A stretch of DNA of 64,000 nucleotides from Histidinibacterium lentulum (GCF_003789055.1 NZ_ML119090.1:114128-178127); one strand, 5' to 3'. Positions 17,844 to 27,400 are shown, numbered from the stretch's first letter. Notes: generated by a model from the letters alone, not told the origin. A program made the numbers and translations.

Positions 17844-19070
17844 ATGAAGCTCCGTGATCTCGATGTCCTCGTGACCTCGCCCCCCGATCCGGGCTGGGGC
17901 GGGCGCTACTGGATCCTCGTGAAGCTGACCACCGACGACGGGATCACCGGTTGGGGCGAATGCTACGGCGCCTCGGTCGGACCGGAGGCGATGACTGCGG
18001 TCATCTCCGACGTCTTCGCCCGCCACATGGAGGGCGAGGACCCCGCCAACCTGGAGCTGATGTTCCGCCGCGCCTATTCCTCGGGCTTCACCCAGCGCCC
18101 GGACCTGACGGTCATGGGCGCCTTCTCGGGGATGGAGATCGCCTGCTGGGACATCCTCGGCAAGGCGGCGGGAAAGCCCGTCCACATGCTGCTGGGCGGC
18201 CGCATCACCCCCCGCATCCGGCTCTATTCCTACCTTTACCCCGGCCCGGATCACCCCCTGCCGGAGTTCTGGATCGACCCGGACATGGCCGCCGAAAGCG
18301 CGGCGGACCTCGTGGCGCGCGGCTACACGGCGGTGAAGTTCGACCCCGCAGGACCCTATACGATCCGCTCGGGACACATGCCCGCGCCGCGCGACATCTC
18401 GCGGTCCGTCGCCTTCTGCCGCGCGATCCGGGAGGCGGTGGGCGACCGGGCGGACCTGCTCTTCGGCACCCACGGGCAGTTTTCCGTCGCGGGCGCGCTG
18501 CGGATGGGCCAGGCCATCGCGCCCTTCGATCCCCTGTGGTTCGAGGAGCCCGTGCCACCCGACGATCCCGCCGCCATGGCCGAGGTCGCGCGGGGCCAGC
18601 CCGTGCCCGTGGCCACGGGCGAGCGGCTGACCACCTCCGCCGAGTTCGCGGCGGTTCTGAAGGCGGGGGCGGCACGCATCCTGCAGCCGGCCCTCGGCCG
18701 GGCGGGGGGTCTCTGGGAGGGGCGCAAGATCGCGGCTCTGGCCCAGGCCTTCGGCGCGGAGGTGGCACCCCATCTCTACGCGGGGCCGGTGGAATGGGCG
18801 GCGAACCTGCATCTTGCGACCGCGATTCCCAACTGCCTGATGGCCGAGACCATCGAGACGGAGTTTCACCGCGACCTGATCAAGGCCGGCATTGTCGTGC
18901 AGGACGGGCATGTGGAGCTTTCCAGCGCGCCGGGCCTCGGCATCGAGGTGGACGAGACGCTCGCCTGCGCGCATCCGTGGACGGGCAAGGGCCTCCATCT
19001 GGAGATGCAGGAGGCGCAGGTGAACTACGGGGCGGAGAATGTGTTCGGGGGCGGCGGCGTACGGGACTGA
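17844..19070 (+). CDS. Mandelate racemase/muconate lactonizing (enolase superfamily) enzyme
   Basis: The 408-residue protein fits the sugar-acid dehydratase side of the enolase superfamily. VKFDPAGPYT (Lys165), GTHGQF (His210), WFEEPVPP (Glu234), ATGERL (Glu260) and APHLYAGPV (His310) mark catalytic and metal-binding positions. The KFDPxGPYT segment is characteristic of a group often annotated as galactonate/mannonate-dehydratase-like. The exact substrate cannot be read from the sequence. It is 33 bases downstream of the alcohol dehydrogenase gene. Confidence 0.88.
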   Translation: MKLRDLDVLVTSPPDPGWGGRYWILVKLTTDDGITGWGECYGASVGPEAMTAVISDVFARHMEGEDPANLELMFRRAYSSGFTQRPDLTVMGAFSGMEIACWDILGKAAGKPVHMLLGGRITPRIRLYSYLYPGPDHPLPEFWIDPDMAAESAADLVARGYTAVKFDPAGPYTIRSGHMPAPRDISRSVAFCRAIREAVGDRADLLFGTHGQFSVAGALRMGQAIAPFDPLWFEEPVPPDDPAAMAEVARGQPVPVATGERLTTSAEFAAVLKAGAARILQPALGRAGGLWEGRKIAALAQAFGAEVAPHLYAGPVEWAANLHLATAIPNCLMAETIETEFHRDLIKAGIVVQDGHVELSSAPGLGIEVDETLACAHPWTGKGLHLEMQEAQVNYGAENVFGGGGVRD

Positions 19071-19117
19071 GCCTGCCGCGGCTTTCCTTTCCGCCGAACC
19101 TTGTCCAGTCTCGCGCC

Positions 19118-19813
19118 ATGACCGCCACGGTTCCCGCAACCCCTTCGCGCCTGCGCCGCCTTGCCGCGCGCCTCACGGGACGTGCGCTGGTGCTCTTCGT
19201 GCGGCTCATAACGGCCGCGCGGGCGGAGTGGGAGGGCGTCGGGCCGGTTCCGCATCAGCGCGTCTATTTCGCCAACCATGTCTCCAACGGCGACATGCCG
19301 GTGATCTGGTCGGTGCTGCCCCCGGCGATCCGGCGCAGGACTCGCCCCGTGGCGGCGGCCGACTACTGGCTGAAGACCCGGATGCGGGCCTTCATCGGAC
19401 CGGAGGTCTTTCGCTGCGTGCTGGTGGACCGGCGGGCGGAGCACCGCACCGAGGACCCGATGACCGCGATCCTGCGCGCGCTGGACGAAGGCGCCTCGCT
19501 GATCCTCTTTCCCGAGGGCAACCGCAACATGACCGCCGACCCGCTCCTGCCGTTCCGCGCCGGGCTCTACAACATCGCCCGCGACAGGCCCGAGGTGGAG
19601 CTGGTGCCGACCTGGATCGCGAACCTCAACGCGATCCTGCCCAAGGGCGAGGTGATCCCGCTGCCGCTGATCTGCACCGTGACCTTCGGCGCGCCGGTGG
19701 CGCTCCGTCCCGGCGAGGACCGGGCCGCCTTCCTCGCCCGGGCGGCAGGCGAACTCGCCGCTCTCGCTCCCTCGCCCGAGCGACTTGCCGACGCCGGAGA
19801 GGCCGCCGGATGA
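19118..19813 (+). CDS. PlsC-type lysophospholipid acyltransferase
   Basis: This 231-residue membrane-associated acyltransferase has the HX4D active-site box in NHVSNGD (His54-Asp59) and the FPEGNR motif near residue 130. The family transfers acyl chains to lysophosphatidic acid or related acceptors. Its TGA overlaps the ATG of the CdsA-like gene by four bases. The two enzymes would act in sequence, making phosphatidic acid and then CDP-diacylglycerol, so this may be an accessory phospholipid module. Confidence 0.88.
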   Translation: MTATVPATPSRLRRLAARLTGRALVLFVRLITAARAEWEGVGPVPHQRVYFANHVSNGDMPVIWSVLPPAIRRRTRPVAAADYWLKTRMRAFIGPEVFRCVLVDRRAEHRTEDPMTAILRALDEGASLILFPEGNRNMTADPLLPFRAGLYNIARDRPEVELVPTWIANLNAILPKGEVIPLPLICTVTFGAPVALRPGEDRAAFLARAAGELAALAPSPERLADAGEAAG

Positions 19814-20754
19814 GCCCCTCGGCCAATGATGTCCTGACCCTGGCCGCCGCGGTGGTGCTGGTGCTCTCCGTCCTGACTCTCGCCGGCGAGTTGCTGCGCG
19901 CCCGGGTGACGGACGACCGTGCCCACCCGATGATCGAGACCTACCTGACGCGCGTCCAGTCCTGGTGGGCGATGGTGGCGCTCCTCGGGCTCGCGGTGCT
20001 GATCGGCAAGAGCGGGGTGGTGGCGCTCTTCGCCATCGCCTCCTTCGCGGCGCTGAGGGAGATGGTGACCTACACGACGAAGACCCGCGCCGATCACCTG
20101 TCGCTCGCGCTGGCCTTCTTCGTGGTGCTGCCGCTGCAATATGCCTTCGTGGGCTTCGGGATGCAGAGCCTCTTCGGCACGTTCATCCCGGTCTACGCCT
20201 TCCTCCTCCTGCCCGTGGTCTCGGCCCTGCGCGGCGCGCCCGGCGGCTTTCTGGTTCGGGTCTCGGAAACGCAATGGGCGCTGATGACGGCGGTTTTCTG
20301 CCTCAGCCATGTGCCCGCGCTGATGACGCTCGATATCCCCGGATACGCGGGGCGCGGCGTCTTTCTGATCGTCTTCTTCATCATCTGCGTGCAGGGGGGC
20401 GACCTGATCGAGCATGGCTTCGGGCGCAGGCTTGGCCGGGTGCAGGTTGCGCCGGGCATCTCTCCCAAGACGCGCGAGGGCATCGCGGCGGGTATCGCGG
20501 GCGCCGCGCTGATCGGCGCGGCGCTGGCCTGGGCCACGCCCTTCGGAGTGGCCGGTGCGATGGCCATGGCGGCGACCGCCTCGGCGGTGGGCATGGCCGG
20601 AAGCCTCGTCTTCTCCGCGATCAAGCGCGACCGGGGCGTGAAGGACTGGTCCCACCTGATCCCGGGCCAGGGCGGGTTCATGGACCAGCTCGACAGCGCG
20701 ATCTTCGCGGCCCCCGTGTTCTTTCACCTCACGGGACAGATCTGGGCCGTCTGA
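19810..20754 (+). CDS. Phosphatidate cytidylyltransferase (CdsA-like)
   Basis: The product (314 aa) is an integral membrane protein with about eight hydrophobic segments. Near the C-terminus it carries a CDP-diglyceride synthetase signature, S-A-I-K-R-DRGVKDWSHLIPGQGGFMDQLDS. The usual GHGG-DR-D pattern is changed to GQGG-DQ-D, as in the variant CdsA group found beside PlsC-type genes. It makes CDP-diacylglycerol from phosphatidate and CTP. It is translationally coupled to the acyltransferase and converges on the BY-kinase gene. Confidence 0.88.
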   Translation: MSPSANDVLTLAAAVVLVLSVLTLAGELLRARVTDDRAHPMIETYLTRVQSWWAMVALLGLAVLIGKSGVVALFAIASFAALREMVTYTTKTRADHLSLALAFFVVLPLQYAFVGFGMQSLFGTFIPVYAFLLLPVVSALRGAPGGFLVRVSETQWALMTAVFCLSHVPALMTLDIPGYAGRGVFLIVFFIICVQGGDLIEHGFGRRLGRVQVAPGISPKTREGIAAGIAGAALIGAALAWATPFGVAGAMAMAATASAVGMAGSLVFSAIKRDRGVKDWSHLIPGQGGFMDQLDSAIFAAPVFFHLTGQIWAV

Positions 20755-20845
20755 GCGGATCGAGTTCTCTGGAAGAGTTCGGAGCTACGGACCACAGGTT
20801 CCGCATTCGCTGCGGGCGCGAGACGGGCGCGGCCCGACACTCCTC

Positions 20846-23050
20846 TCACTGCTGGTAGTACTTGTTTCCGTATCTTGCGTATGCGCCGTATTTTCCGCCG
20901 TATCCGTATCGTTTCATGCCGCGGGGGTCGATCTTGGTGAGGGCGGTTCCGGCGACGTGGAGGTTGACGGACCTCAGTTCGCGCAGGCCGTCGAGGACCT
21001 GCGGGCGAGGGGTGCGGTCCCACTGGACGCAGTAGACGATGGCGTCGCAGGTCTGGCCGATCACCCGCGCGTCGGGGACCACCAGCACCGGCGGCGTGTC
21101 GATCACGATGTAGTCGTAACGCCCGCGCAGGGTCTCCAGAAGGTCCCGGAACCGCTGCGAGGCGAAGGCGTCCGCCGCGTTCACCGCCGATTTCTCGCCC
21201 ATGATCACGTCCGCCCGGATCCCCGCCTCCGCCGCCGGCACCACCGCCGCCTCGAGCGCGGCCTCCCCCGACATCAGCGACAGAAGCCCGGGACGGCCGG
21301 TCTCGGGGAAATACTGCGAGAAGGTCCGCCGCCGCACGTCGCCCTCGAGCAGAAGCACCCGCTTGCCCTCGAGACCCCCGAGATTGTGCGCCACCGCGAT
21401 CGCATCCGTCGTCTTGCCCTCCCCCGGAACCGAGGAGGTGAAGGCGATCACCTGCGGCGGCGTGTCGATGTTCGACATCAGGATCGAGGTCCGGAGGTTC
21501 CGGATCGCCTCGGTCGCCGCCGCGTTCGGCTTGTCGTTCAGATAGGGCACCAGCTGCCGCCGCCGCCGGATCGGGATCACCGGGATCTGCCCGATCACCT
21601 CGAGCCCCGTCGCCGCCGAAAGCTCGTCCGAGGTCCGGAACCCGTTCCGCAGCGCCTCGCGCAGGAGCACGATCCCGCCCCCCAGCATCAGCCCCAGGAT
21701 CAGGCTCAGCGCCAGCACCCGCGAGGCCCGCGGCTCCACGAGGCTGCCGCCCGTCGCCTCCGACAGCACCCGCGCATCCGCCTGCTGGATGCCCTGCTGG
21801 ACGGTCGTCTCCCGCAGCCGCGTCAGGAAGGTCTCGTAGAGCGTCGAGACCGCGTCGCGCTCGCGCATCATCTGCTGCAGCCGGCCGATCTGTTCGGACT
21901 GCTCCGCGATGTCCCCGTCGAGACGCGCCGCGGTATCCTCGAGCGCCGCGAGGCTCGCCTGCGACCGCGCGAGATCCGAGCCCGCCCGCTCCGCGATCTG
22001 GTCGTAGCGCGCGAGGAACGCGCCGTCCGCCGCCAGCACCTCCGCCGCCGGCCCGCGCTCCGCCAGCCGCTCCAGCGTCGGGTCCGACGCCGCCGCCAGC
22101 AGCGCCTCGAGATCGCCCGCCGTGCGCGCCGCCTCGAGCTCCGCCACCCGCGCGGCCGCCGCCGCCGCGTCCGCCCGCGCCAGGTCGAGCCGCCCCCGCG
22201 CCTCCCGCGCTTGGGTGTTGAGCGCCGCCAGACCCTCGGGGCTCACGAAATCCGCCTCCGCCCGCAGCGCCTCGATCGCGTCCTCCCGCTCCTGCAGCTC
22301 CGCCTCGAGCTCCACCAGGCGCTCCGACAGCCAGGTCACGGCACCTTCCGTCGCCTCCAGCTTCGAGCGGACCTGGTCCTCGAGATAGACCGCCGCAAGC
22401 GTGTTCGCGATCCGCGCCGACTTCCCCGCGTTCTCGGTCACCACCCGGATCGTGAACACGTAGGTCCCCCGCAGGATCGACGGCGAGATCGCCCCGCCCA
22501 GCGCCCCGATCGCGCGGTTGCGCGCCGCCTCGGGCGTGTCCGGCCCGGGCACCGGGATCGGCCGGCCCAGCACCTGCCGCGCAAGGTTCTTCAGATCCTC
22601 CGTGGAAAACGCCGGCTCCGGCCGCAGCCGCGCGTTGAACTCGGCATCGGACGTCAGATCCAGCCGGTCCACCACCTGCCCGAGCAGCACCCGCGACTTC
22701 AGCAGTTCGAGCTCGGTCTGCATCGCCTGGCTGTCCGACGAGACCCCGGAGACCACCTCCTGCAGGTCCACCACCTGCGCCCGGTCCACCTCCAGCGCCA
22801 GCGACGTGCTGGCGGCATATCTCGGCACCGCGAGCTCGTAGACGTAATAGCCCCCGATCAGCAGCGTCAGCGCCGCGCAGAGCCCGATCAGCCATTTGCC
22901 GCGCCAGAGCGTGCGCACGAGGCCCAGAAGGTCGATCTCGTCGTCCTCGGGCACCGGCGGCGCCGCCATCTGCGGCTGCACCGGTCCCCTGGCCTGCGCC
23001 CCGTAGCGCCTGTCCGATACCTCGTTCAAGACCTGTCCCCGGTGCAGCAC
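20846..23050 (-). CDS. Wzc-type polysaccharide copolymerase / BY-kinase
   Basis: This inner-membrane protein controls exopolysaccharide chain length and export. Its 734 residues comprise a first membrane segment (about 53-72), a long periplasmic coiled-coil Wzz/GNVR region, a second membrane segment (about 450-470) and a cytoplasmic bacterial tyrosine kinase domain. The kinase has Walker A SSVPGEGKT (539-547), Walker A' LLLEGD (566-571, where DAD is more usual) and Walker B IVIDTPP (648-654). The tail holds seven tyrosines (715-732), the expected autophosphorylation cluster. The GTG at 23050 is one possible start; TTG 23029 also has a plausible site. It partners with the Wza-like protein at 26024. 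Confidence 0.93.
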   Translation of the reverse strand: MLHRGQVLNEVSDRRYGAQARGPVQPQMAAPPVPEDDEIDLLGLVRTLWRGKWLIGLCAALTLLIGGYYVYELAVPRYAASTSLALEVDRAQVVDLQEVVSGVSSDSQAMQTELELLKSRVLLGQVVDRLDLTSDAEFNARLRPEPAFSTEDLKNLARQVLGRPIPVPGPDTPEAARNRAIGALGGAISPSILRGTYVFTIRVVTENAGKSARIANTLAAVYLEDQVRSKLEATEGAVTWLSERLVELEAELQEREDAIEALRAEADFVSPEGLAALNTQAREARGRLDLARADAAAAAARVAELEAARTAGDLEALLAAASDPTLERLAERGPAAEVLAADGAFLARYDQIAERAGSDLARSQASLAALEDTAARLDGDIAEQSEQIGRLQQMMRERDAVSTLYETFLTRLRETTVQQGIQQADARVLSEATGGSLVEPRASRVLALSLILGLMLGGGIVLLREALRNGFRTSDELSAATGLEVIGQIPVIPIRRRRQLVPYLNDKPNAAATEAIRNLRTSILMSNIDTPPQVIAFTSSVPGEGKTTDAIAVAHNLGGLEGKRVLLLEGDVRRRTFSQYFPETGRPGLLSLMSGEAALEAAVVPAAEAGIRADVIMGEKSAVNAADAFASQRFRDLLETLRGRYDYIVIDTPPVLVVPDARVIGQTCDAIVYCVQWDRTPRPQVLDGLRELRSVNLHVAGTALTKIDPRGMKRYGYGGKYGAYARYGNKYYQQ

Positions 23051-23126
23051 CCCGGATCGCCCCCGGGGTCAGTCCGGTCTTGCACGAACGCCGCCACGCT
23101 TCAAGAACGCCGCGCCCGGCGCCCGC

Positions 23127-23804
23127 TCACGTTCCCGCCCGCGTGAGCACCACCTTCAGCGTGCGCCACACGATCCATGCGTCCATCCGCAGGCTCGCAT
23201 GCTGGATGTAGTAGAGATCCGCCGAGACCTTGCGCCGCGTCTCCCGGATGCTCGAGACATAGCCCACCTCGGTCTGCGCCAGACCCGAGATCCCCGGACG
23301 GATCATGTGACGCTGCCGGTAGCGCGGGATCGACGCCAGATAGGTCACCGCGTGGTCATAGAAATCCGGCCGCGGCCCGATCAGGCTCATCTCGCCCGCG
23401 AGCACGTTCAGCACCTGCGGCAGCTCGTCGAGCCGCATCTTCCGCAGCACCCGCCCCAACGGCGTGATCCGGTCCTCCTCCAGCGGATCGTCCGCCGCCC
23501 GCGTCACCGCCTCCGCGGGCCGCATCGTGCGGAACTTCAGCGCCATGAACGGCAGACACCCCCGCCCCATCCGCGGCTGGCGGAAGAACAGCGGCCCCGG
23601 GTTCCAGAACGGGTTCAGCGCCAGAAGCGCCAGCGCCACCACGCCGACCACCGGCGCAAGAACCGCCGACCCGACGATATCCGCCCCCCGACGAATGTAG
23701 GGATACGCCCGACCCGTCACGCTGCACCCGTGACGAAACCCCCGAAACGAAGACGACGAAACAGCAGAAAAATCGTCCCGAAAAGACGCATCAATATCAG
23801 ACAT
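23127..23804 (-). CDS. Initiating sugar transferase (bacterial sugar transferase family)
   Basis: The protein (225 aa) transfers a sugar-1-phosphate to undecaprenyl phosphate, the first step of repeat-unit synthesis. It has one membrane segment (about 42-63), then the family core: PLFFRQPRMGRG, FRTM, and DELPQVLNVLAGEMSLIGPRP, ending with the PGISGLAQTEVGY and DLYYI segments. It is the short, WbaP C-terminal-domain-like form without the N-terminal membrane bundle. I chose ATG 23804, since the upstream reading to 24134 crosses the divergent regulator's start. It lies 77 bases from the kinase gene. Confidence 0.93.
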   Translation of the reverse strand: MSDIDASFRDDFSAVSSSSFRGFRHGCSVTGRAYPYIRRGADIVGSAVLAPVVGVVALALLALNPFWNPGPLFFRQPRMGRGCLPFMALKFRTMRPAEAVTRAADDPLEEDRITPLGRVLRKMRLDELPQVLNVLAGEMSLIGPRPDFYDHAVTYLASIPRYRQRHMIRPGISGLAQTEVGYVSSIRETRRKVSADLYYIQHASLRMDAWIVWRTLKVVLTRAGT

Positions 23805-24124
23805 GGCCAATCCGAGATCAGAGGGCAGACATGCCGGAGCGCAGAACTGGCGACCGGGCGGGCAGAATACGATCAGGCTCACCGTCACGTTACTGGTCTG
23901 CTGCCGCAGATCAAGAGGGAGTGAGGCCGGTCCGCTCCTTTCCGCTGGGGCATCGCCGACCGGCAGCGGGATCTGCCGAAATCGGATGCACCTGCAGAAC
24001 GCAACCGCAAGGGTTCCAATGGCTACGGGCGGTTGACGTCCTGCCGCGCTGCGGCAAAGATCTTCGTTGCCCGGGGCCGCTCGGCATGGTCTGACTGGCG
24101 CCGCGCAAGGAGGGAGCACACGGC
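23805..24124. promoter_or_regulatory. Divergent control region, with an ops-like element at 24028-24039
   Basis: This 320-base region separates the divergent sugar transferase and NusG-like genes and contains no gene. GGCGGTTGACGT (24028-24039, + strand) resembles the enterobacterial ops element GGCGGTAGCGTG bound by RfaH. The match is partial, and such strings are common in GC-rich DNA. Confidence 0.3.
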
Positions 24125-24634
24125 ATGACTCCATTGAACTGGTTCGTGGCGCAACTCAAACCGAACGGGCTGAAGGACGCGGAGACCCATCTGTCCCGGC
24201 AGGGATTTGGTGTGTTCGTGCCCTCGCGGATGGAAACCCAGCGCAGCGGGACCAAACTGAAACACGTCAAGAAGCCACTCTTTCCGGGCTATGTCTTCGT
24301 GCAATTCGATCCGCTGGACCGGCGCTGGTCCGCGATCAACAGCACGCGCGGGATCTCGAGGCTCCTGATCGGCGACCGCCGCGCTCCGACCCCCCTGTCG
24401 CGAGAGATCATCGCCAGTCTGATGGCCCGTTGCGACGACGATGGTCTGCTGGTCCCCGTGGAGTCGCTGAAGAAGGGCGATACCGTGCGGATCGTGGCCG
24501 GCCCGTTTGCCAACGCGATCGCGACGATCGAGACCCTGTCGGACAAGGAGCGGATCACGCTCCTCCTGGAACTGGTAGGTCAGACGGCGACCGTCCACAC
24601 CAGCCAGCGAAACGTCGAGCCGGTCCGCAACTGA
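24125..24634 (+). CDS. NusG/RfaH-like transcription antitermination factor
   Basis: The product (169 aa) has an NGN domain (about 3-108, WFVAQLKPNGLKDAETHL and PLFPGYVFVQF) and a C-terminal KOW segment (LKKGDTVRIVAGPFA, about 115-129). Its placement inside an exopolysaccharide cluster, and not beside rplK-rplA, marks it as a specialised NusG paralogue. Such proteins help RNA polymerase read through long polysaccharide operons. The reading frame is divergent from the sugar transferase. Confidence 0.9.
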   Translation: MTPLNWFVAQLKPNGLKDAETHLSRQGFGVFVPSRMETQRSGTKLKHVKKPLFPGYVFVQFDPLDRRWSAINSTRGISRLLIGDRRAPTPLSREIIASLMARCDDDGLLVPVESLKKGDTVRIVAGPFANAIATIETLSDKERITLLLELVGQTATVHTSQRNVEPVRN

Positions 24635-24699
24635 ATCGTCCATGCCCTCCGTCAGGGGCCGCGAGGAGCAGGCGCAGACCCGCCCCTCGCGCGGGTGGT

Positions 24700-25059
24700 T
24701 CACTGCGTGTCGGAGGGCGCGCCGCCGTCGTCGTCCCGGGTCAGACCTGCGATCAGGGCGACACCGCCGCCGGCGACAAGCACGATACCTTCAGGGCCCA
24801 GGGTGCCGATCAGCGGGACGAACCCGGCCAGTTCGTCATCCTCTTCCACTTCGACGATCGGAGCGGGCGTGTCGCTGCAGGTGACGGAGAGGTTCGTATT
24901 GTTGTCGATGTAGCGCGCGGTCGCGACGAGAAAGCCGCTGCAGACATCCGCGGCCTGGGCCAGTTCGACCGGATCAGGCAGGCTGCCGTCCTGGGCGAAG
25001 GCCCCGGAGGCGACGATGGCGAGAACGGCAGAAGCCGAAGTGACTTTGCGAAAGGACAT
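24700..25059 (-). CDS. YjbE/GfcA-like small secreted protein (paralogue 1)
   Basis: ATG 25059 follows GGAG. The 119-residue product has a signal peptide (cleavage likely after Ala22), two cysteines (Cys40, Cys61), a hydrophobic Gly-rich segment (about 92-106) and an acidic tail ending PSDTQ. The protein at 42535-42882 is a clear paralogue, sharing LAQAADVC, the VTC cysteine, PLIGTLGP, ALIAGL, DDD and the last five residues. It lies divergent from a YjbF-like gene. E. coli YjbE and GfcA have the same plan (signal peptide, Gly-rich hydrophobic stretch, Ser/Thr tail), so I infer an equivalent role in polysaccharide secretion. Confidence 0.7.
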   Translation of the reverse strand: MSFRKVTSASAVLAIVASGAFAQDGSLPDPVELAQAADVCSGFLVATARYIDNNTNLSVTCSDTPAPIVEVEEDDELAGFVPLIGTLGPEGIVLVAGGGVALIAGLTRDDDGGAPSDTQ

Positions 25060-25290
25060 TGGGCAACTCCAATTGCGGGACGATCTTATCCGACCGTAGC
25101 CTCGAGCCGACGCGGGGTCAAAGCTTCGGTTGCCGAAACGGCCTGTGAAGCTCAGAAAGGCTTCCGAACTGCCTGCCTGTTGCGCATCGCCGTGTCCCGG
25201 GGGCAACGGCGGCGTCCGCGGTTTCGGCGGTGCCCGTGCAGGGGTTCATCCCGGGACCGTCGAGGGTATGCTCGCGAAGGGGGTAGCCGA

Positions 25291-26004
25291 ATGTCGACGA
25301 GAGGGCGTCAAGCCGCAGGGTTCAACGGGGCGCTGGCCAGGGCGCAACGCCCTTGGCCGGGCGTCACTCGTGCAGTGGCAGGCCGAACTTCCTGTGCCGG
25401 TTTGCTTCTGGCGGCTCTTGCGATCTTGGGTGCTGCCTCCTGCAGCAGGCAGGGCCCCGGGGCGGGCGAGATCCGGCAGCTTCTGGCAAGGGCCGGGGTG
25501 GACCGACTCGACCAGCCCCTGATTCTCGCCGATCTGCCGGTCCTGGGAACCGCGGCGACGCTGCTGCCCGCGGGCAGCAACGGCGACGTTGTCACCTGGC
25601 AGGCCGCGGGTGGCGCGCAGATCTCGCTCGAGCAGGGGGTTGTGGTGGCGACACGAGGTCTCGGGTTCGACCTGATGTCGGCGGATGCCTCCGCGACGGT
25701 CGCGCGGCTGTCCGGGCCGCCAGAGGGGGGCACCTACGAACGGTTCGCGAGCTATCTCGACGGAGAGAACAAGACCGTCTTCCTCGCCATGGTCTGCCGG
25801 ATGCAGCCCGGCGGCCGGGAGGTCCTGCCGATACTGACGTCGCGCTACGAGGTTCAGCGCATCGAGGAAACCTGCGCCCTGCCCGACGCGACGATGACGA
25901 ACGATTACTGGCGACAGTCAGACGGGACGATCCGGAAGTCGAGGCAATGGGTGGGACCCGGCGTCGGCTATGTGGAGATCGAACTTCTGGCGGACGGGCG
26001 TTGA
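25291..26004 (+). CDS. YjbF/GfcB-like outer-membrane lipoprotein
   Basis: The 237-residue protein has a lipobox LGAASC (Cys51) after a rather long basic N-region, so the true start may be later than ATG 25291. The mature part matches the YjbF/GfcB family of group 4 capsule and yjb exopolysaccharide operons (AATLLPAGSNGDVVTWQA, LSGPPEGGTYERF, and the closing strand VGYVEIELL). It is followed after 19 bases by the Wza-like gene. YjbH, its usual partner, is about 19 kb away at 44776. Confidence 0.8.
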   Translation: MSTRGRQAAGFNGALARAQRPWPGVTRAVAGRTSCAGLLLAALAILGAASCSRQGPGAGEIRQLLARAGVDRLDQPLILADLPVLGTAATLLPAGSNGDVVTWQAAGGAQISLEQGVVVATRGLGFDLMSADASATVARLSGPPEGGTYERFASYLDGENKTVFLAMVCRMQPGGREVLPILTSRYEVQRIEETCALPDATMTNDYWRQSDGTIRKSRQWVGPGVGYVEIELLADGR

Positions 26005-26023
26005 AGCAAAGGATGACATCCGC

Positions 26024-27400
26024 ATGAGCACGACACTTCCCCGGATCGCCCGCACCGCTCTTCTGGTGGCGGCGACGGCGCTGGCCGGTTGCGGCCTGAC
26101 CTACAATGCCCAGGCGGTCCGGGCGACCGCGGGCGACGACGTGGCCGTCCGGGTGGTCGAAGTCACGCCGCAGACGGTGCTTCTGGCCAATCGGGAACCC
26201 TACACGCCCCTGAGCCTGCCCGCCTCGTTCTTTCAGCAGACGGGCCTCGGGTCCGGCCTGCGGGGCGCCGGGGCCTTGCCCGACGCGCCATTCGTTCCGG
26301 ATGCCCGCCCCCAGACGGCGGAACTGCGCCCGCCGCCGCCGGTCAGCTCGCAGCCCTACCGGCTGGGCGTGGGCGATGTGGTGCTGCTGTCGACCCCGCA
26401 GCGAGGGGGCACGGTGGAGCAACTGAGCGGCCTTCTCGCAGCCCAGAACCAGCGGCAGGGCTATACGATCCGCGACGACGGGGCGATCGCCATTCCGGAG
26501 GTGGGAACGATCCCGCTTGCGGGCCTGACGGTCGAACAGGCCGAGAGCCGCATCTTCGACGAGCTGGTGCGCAGCCAGCTCGACCCGACCTTCAGCCTCG
26601 AAGTGGCCGAGTTCAACTCGCAGCGCGTCTCCGTCGGCGGCGCGGTGGCCACCACGCAGTTCGTGCCCATCGGACTCACCGCGCTGACATTGGGCGACGC
26701 GATCACGGCGGTGGGCGGCATCACCGCCCCCCAGGAAGAATTCGCCACGATCCGGATCTACCGGGACGGCACGCTCTACGAGATTCCTCTCGAAGCCTAC
26801 CTGACCCGGCCCGACCTGCAGCGCACAACGCTGGTCGAGGGCGACTCCGTCTTCGTGGACACGACGTACGATCTCGCGCAGGCGCAGGCCTTCTACGAGC
26901 AGCAGATCAACATCATCGGACTCGAGCGCGGCGCCCGGTCCGCCGCCCTTGCAGAGCTACAGGCCGAGATCGGCCTGCGGCGCGGGGCTCTTGAAGAGGA
27001 TCGGGAGCTCTTCGAGCGGCAGCTTGGGCTCGATGCCATCGACCGCGACTATGTGTTCCTCGCGGGGGAAGTGGCCGAGCAGAGCCGCATTCCCCTGCCG
27101 TTCAACCAGCAGTCCCACCTTGCGGACGTGCTTTTCGGCGCGGGCGGCATTCCTCCGGCGAGCGCCAATCCCGCGCAGATCTACGTCCTCCGCGCTTCCG
27201 CCGATCCCACGGCCTTCGGCGCGGTGACGGCCTGGAACCTCGACGCCCGCAATGCGGCGGCGATCACGCTCGCCACGCGGTTCGAGATGCGGCCCAACGA
27301 CATCATCTTCGTTGCGCCGCAGCCGATCACGACCTGGAACCGGGCGCTGCAGCAGCTCTTCCCGACGCTGATCAACCTCGGGACTGCGGCGGTGAACTGA
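26024..27400 (+). CDS. Wza-type polysaccharide export lipoprotein
   Basis: The 458-residue product has a lipobox ALAGC (Cys23), a poly_export domain beginning YRLGVGDVV and containing YTIRDDGAIAIPEVGTIPLAGLTVEQAE, then repeated SLBB-type segments (VSVGGAVATTQFVPI and VFLAGEVAEQSRIPL). It would form the outer-membrane channel through which the polymer leaves, docking with the Wzc-type kinase. An AAGGA site precedes ATG 26024. It is transcribed with the YjbF-like gene. Confidence 0.93.
   Translation: MSTTLPRIARTALLVAATALAGCGLTYNAQAVRATAGDDVAVRVVEVTPQTVLLANREPYTPLSLPASFFQQTGLGSGLRGAGALPDAPFVPDARPQTAELRPPPPVSSQPYRLGVGDVVLLSTPQRGGTVEQLSGLLAAQNQRQGYTIRDDGAIAIPEVGTIPLAGLTVEQAESRIFDELVRSQLDPTFSLEVAEFNSQRVSVGGAVATTQFVPIGLTALTLGDAITAVGGITAPQEEFATIRIYRDGTLYEIPLEAYLTRPDLQRTTLVEGDSVFVDTTYDLAQAQAFYEQQINIIGLERGARSAALAELQAEIGLRRGALEEDRELFERQLGLDAIDRDYVFLAGEVAEQSRIPLPFNQQSHLADVLFGAGGIPPASANPAQIYVLRASADPTAFGAVTAWNLDARNAAAITLATRFEMRPNDIIFVAPQPITTWNRALQQLFPTLINLGTAAVN

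Noticed and set aside
15357..19139. A 1260-codon open frame on the minus strand
   Set aside because: It lies antisense to the dehydratase, hydrolase, alcohol dehydrogenase and enolase-superfamily genes, all with clear motifs. Its product is Arg/Gly/His-rich without motifs, as expected for GC-rich shadow frames.
20957..23146. A 729-codon open frame antisense to the BY-kinase gene
   Set aside because: The product is Arg/His/Leu-rich and without recognisable domains. The opposite strand encodes a complete Wzc-type protein.
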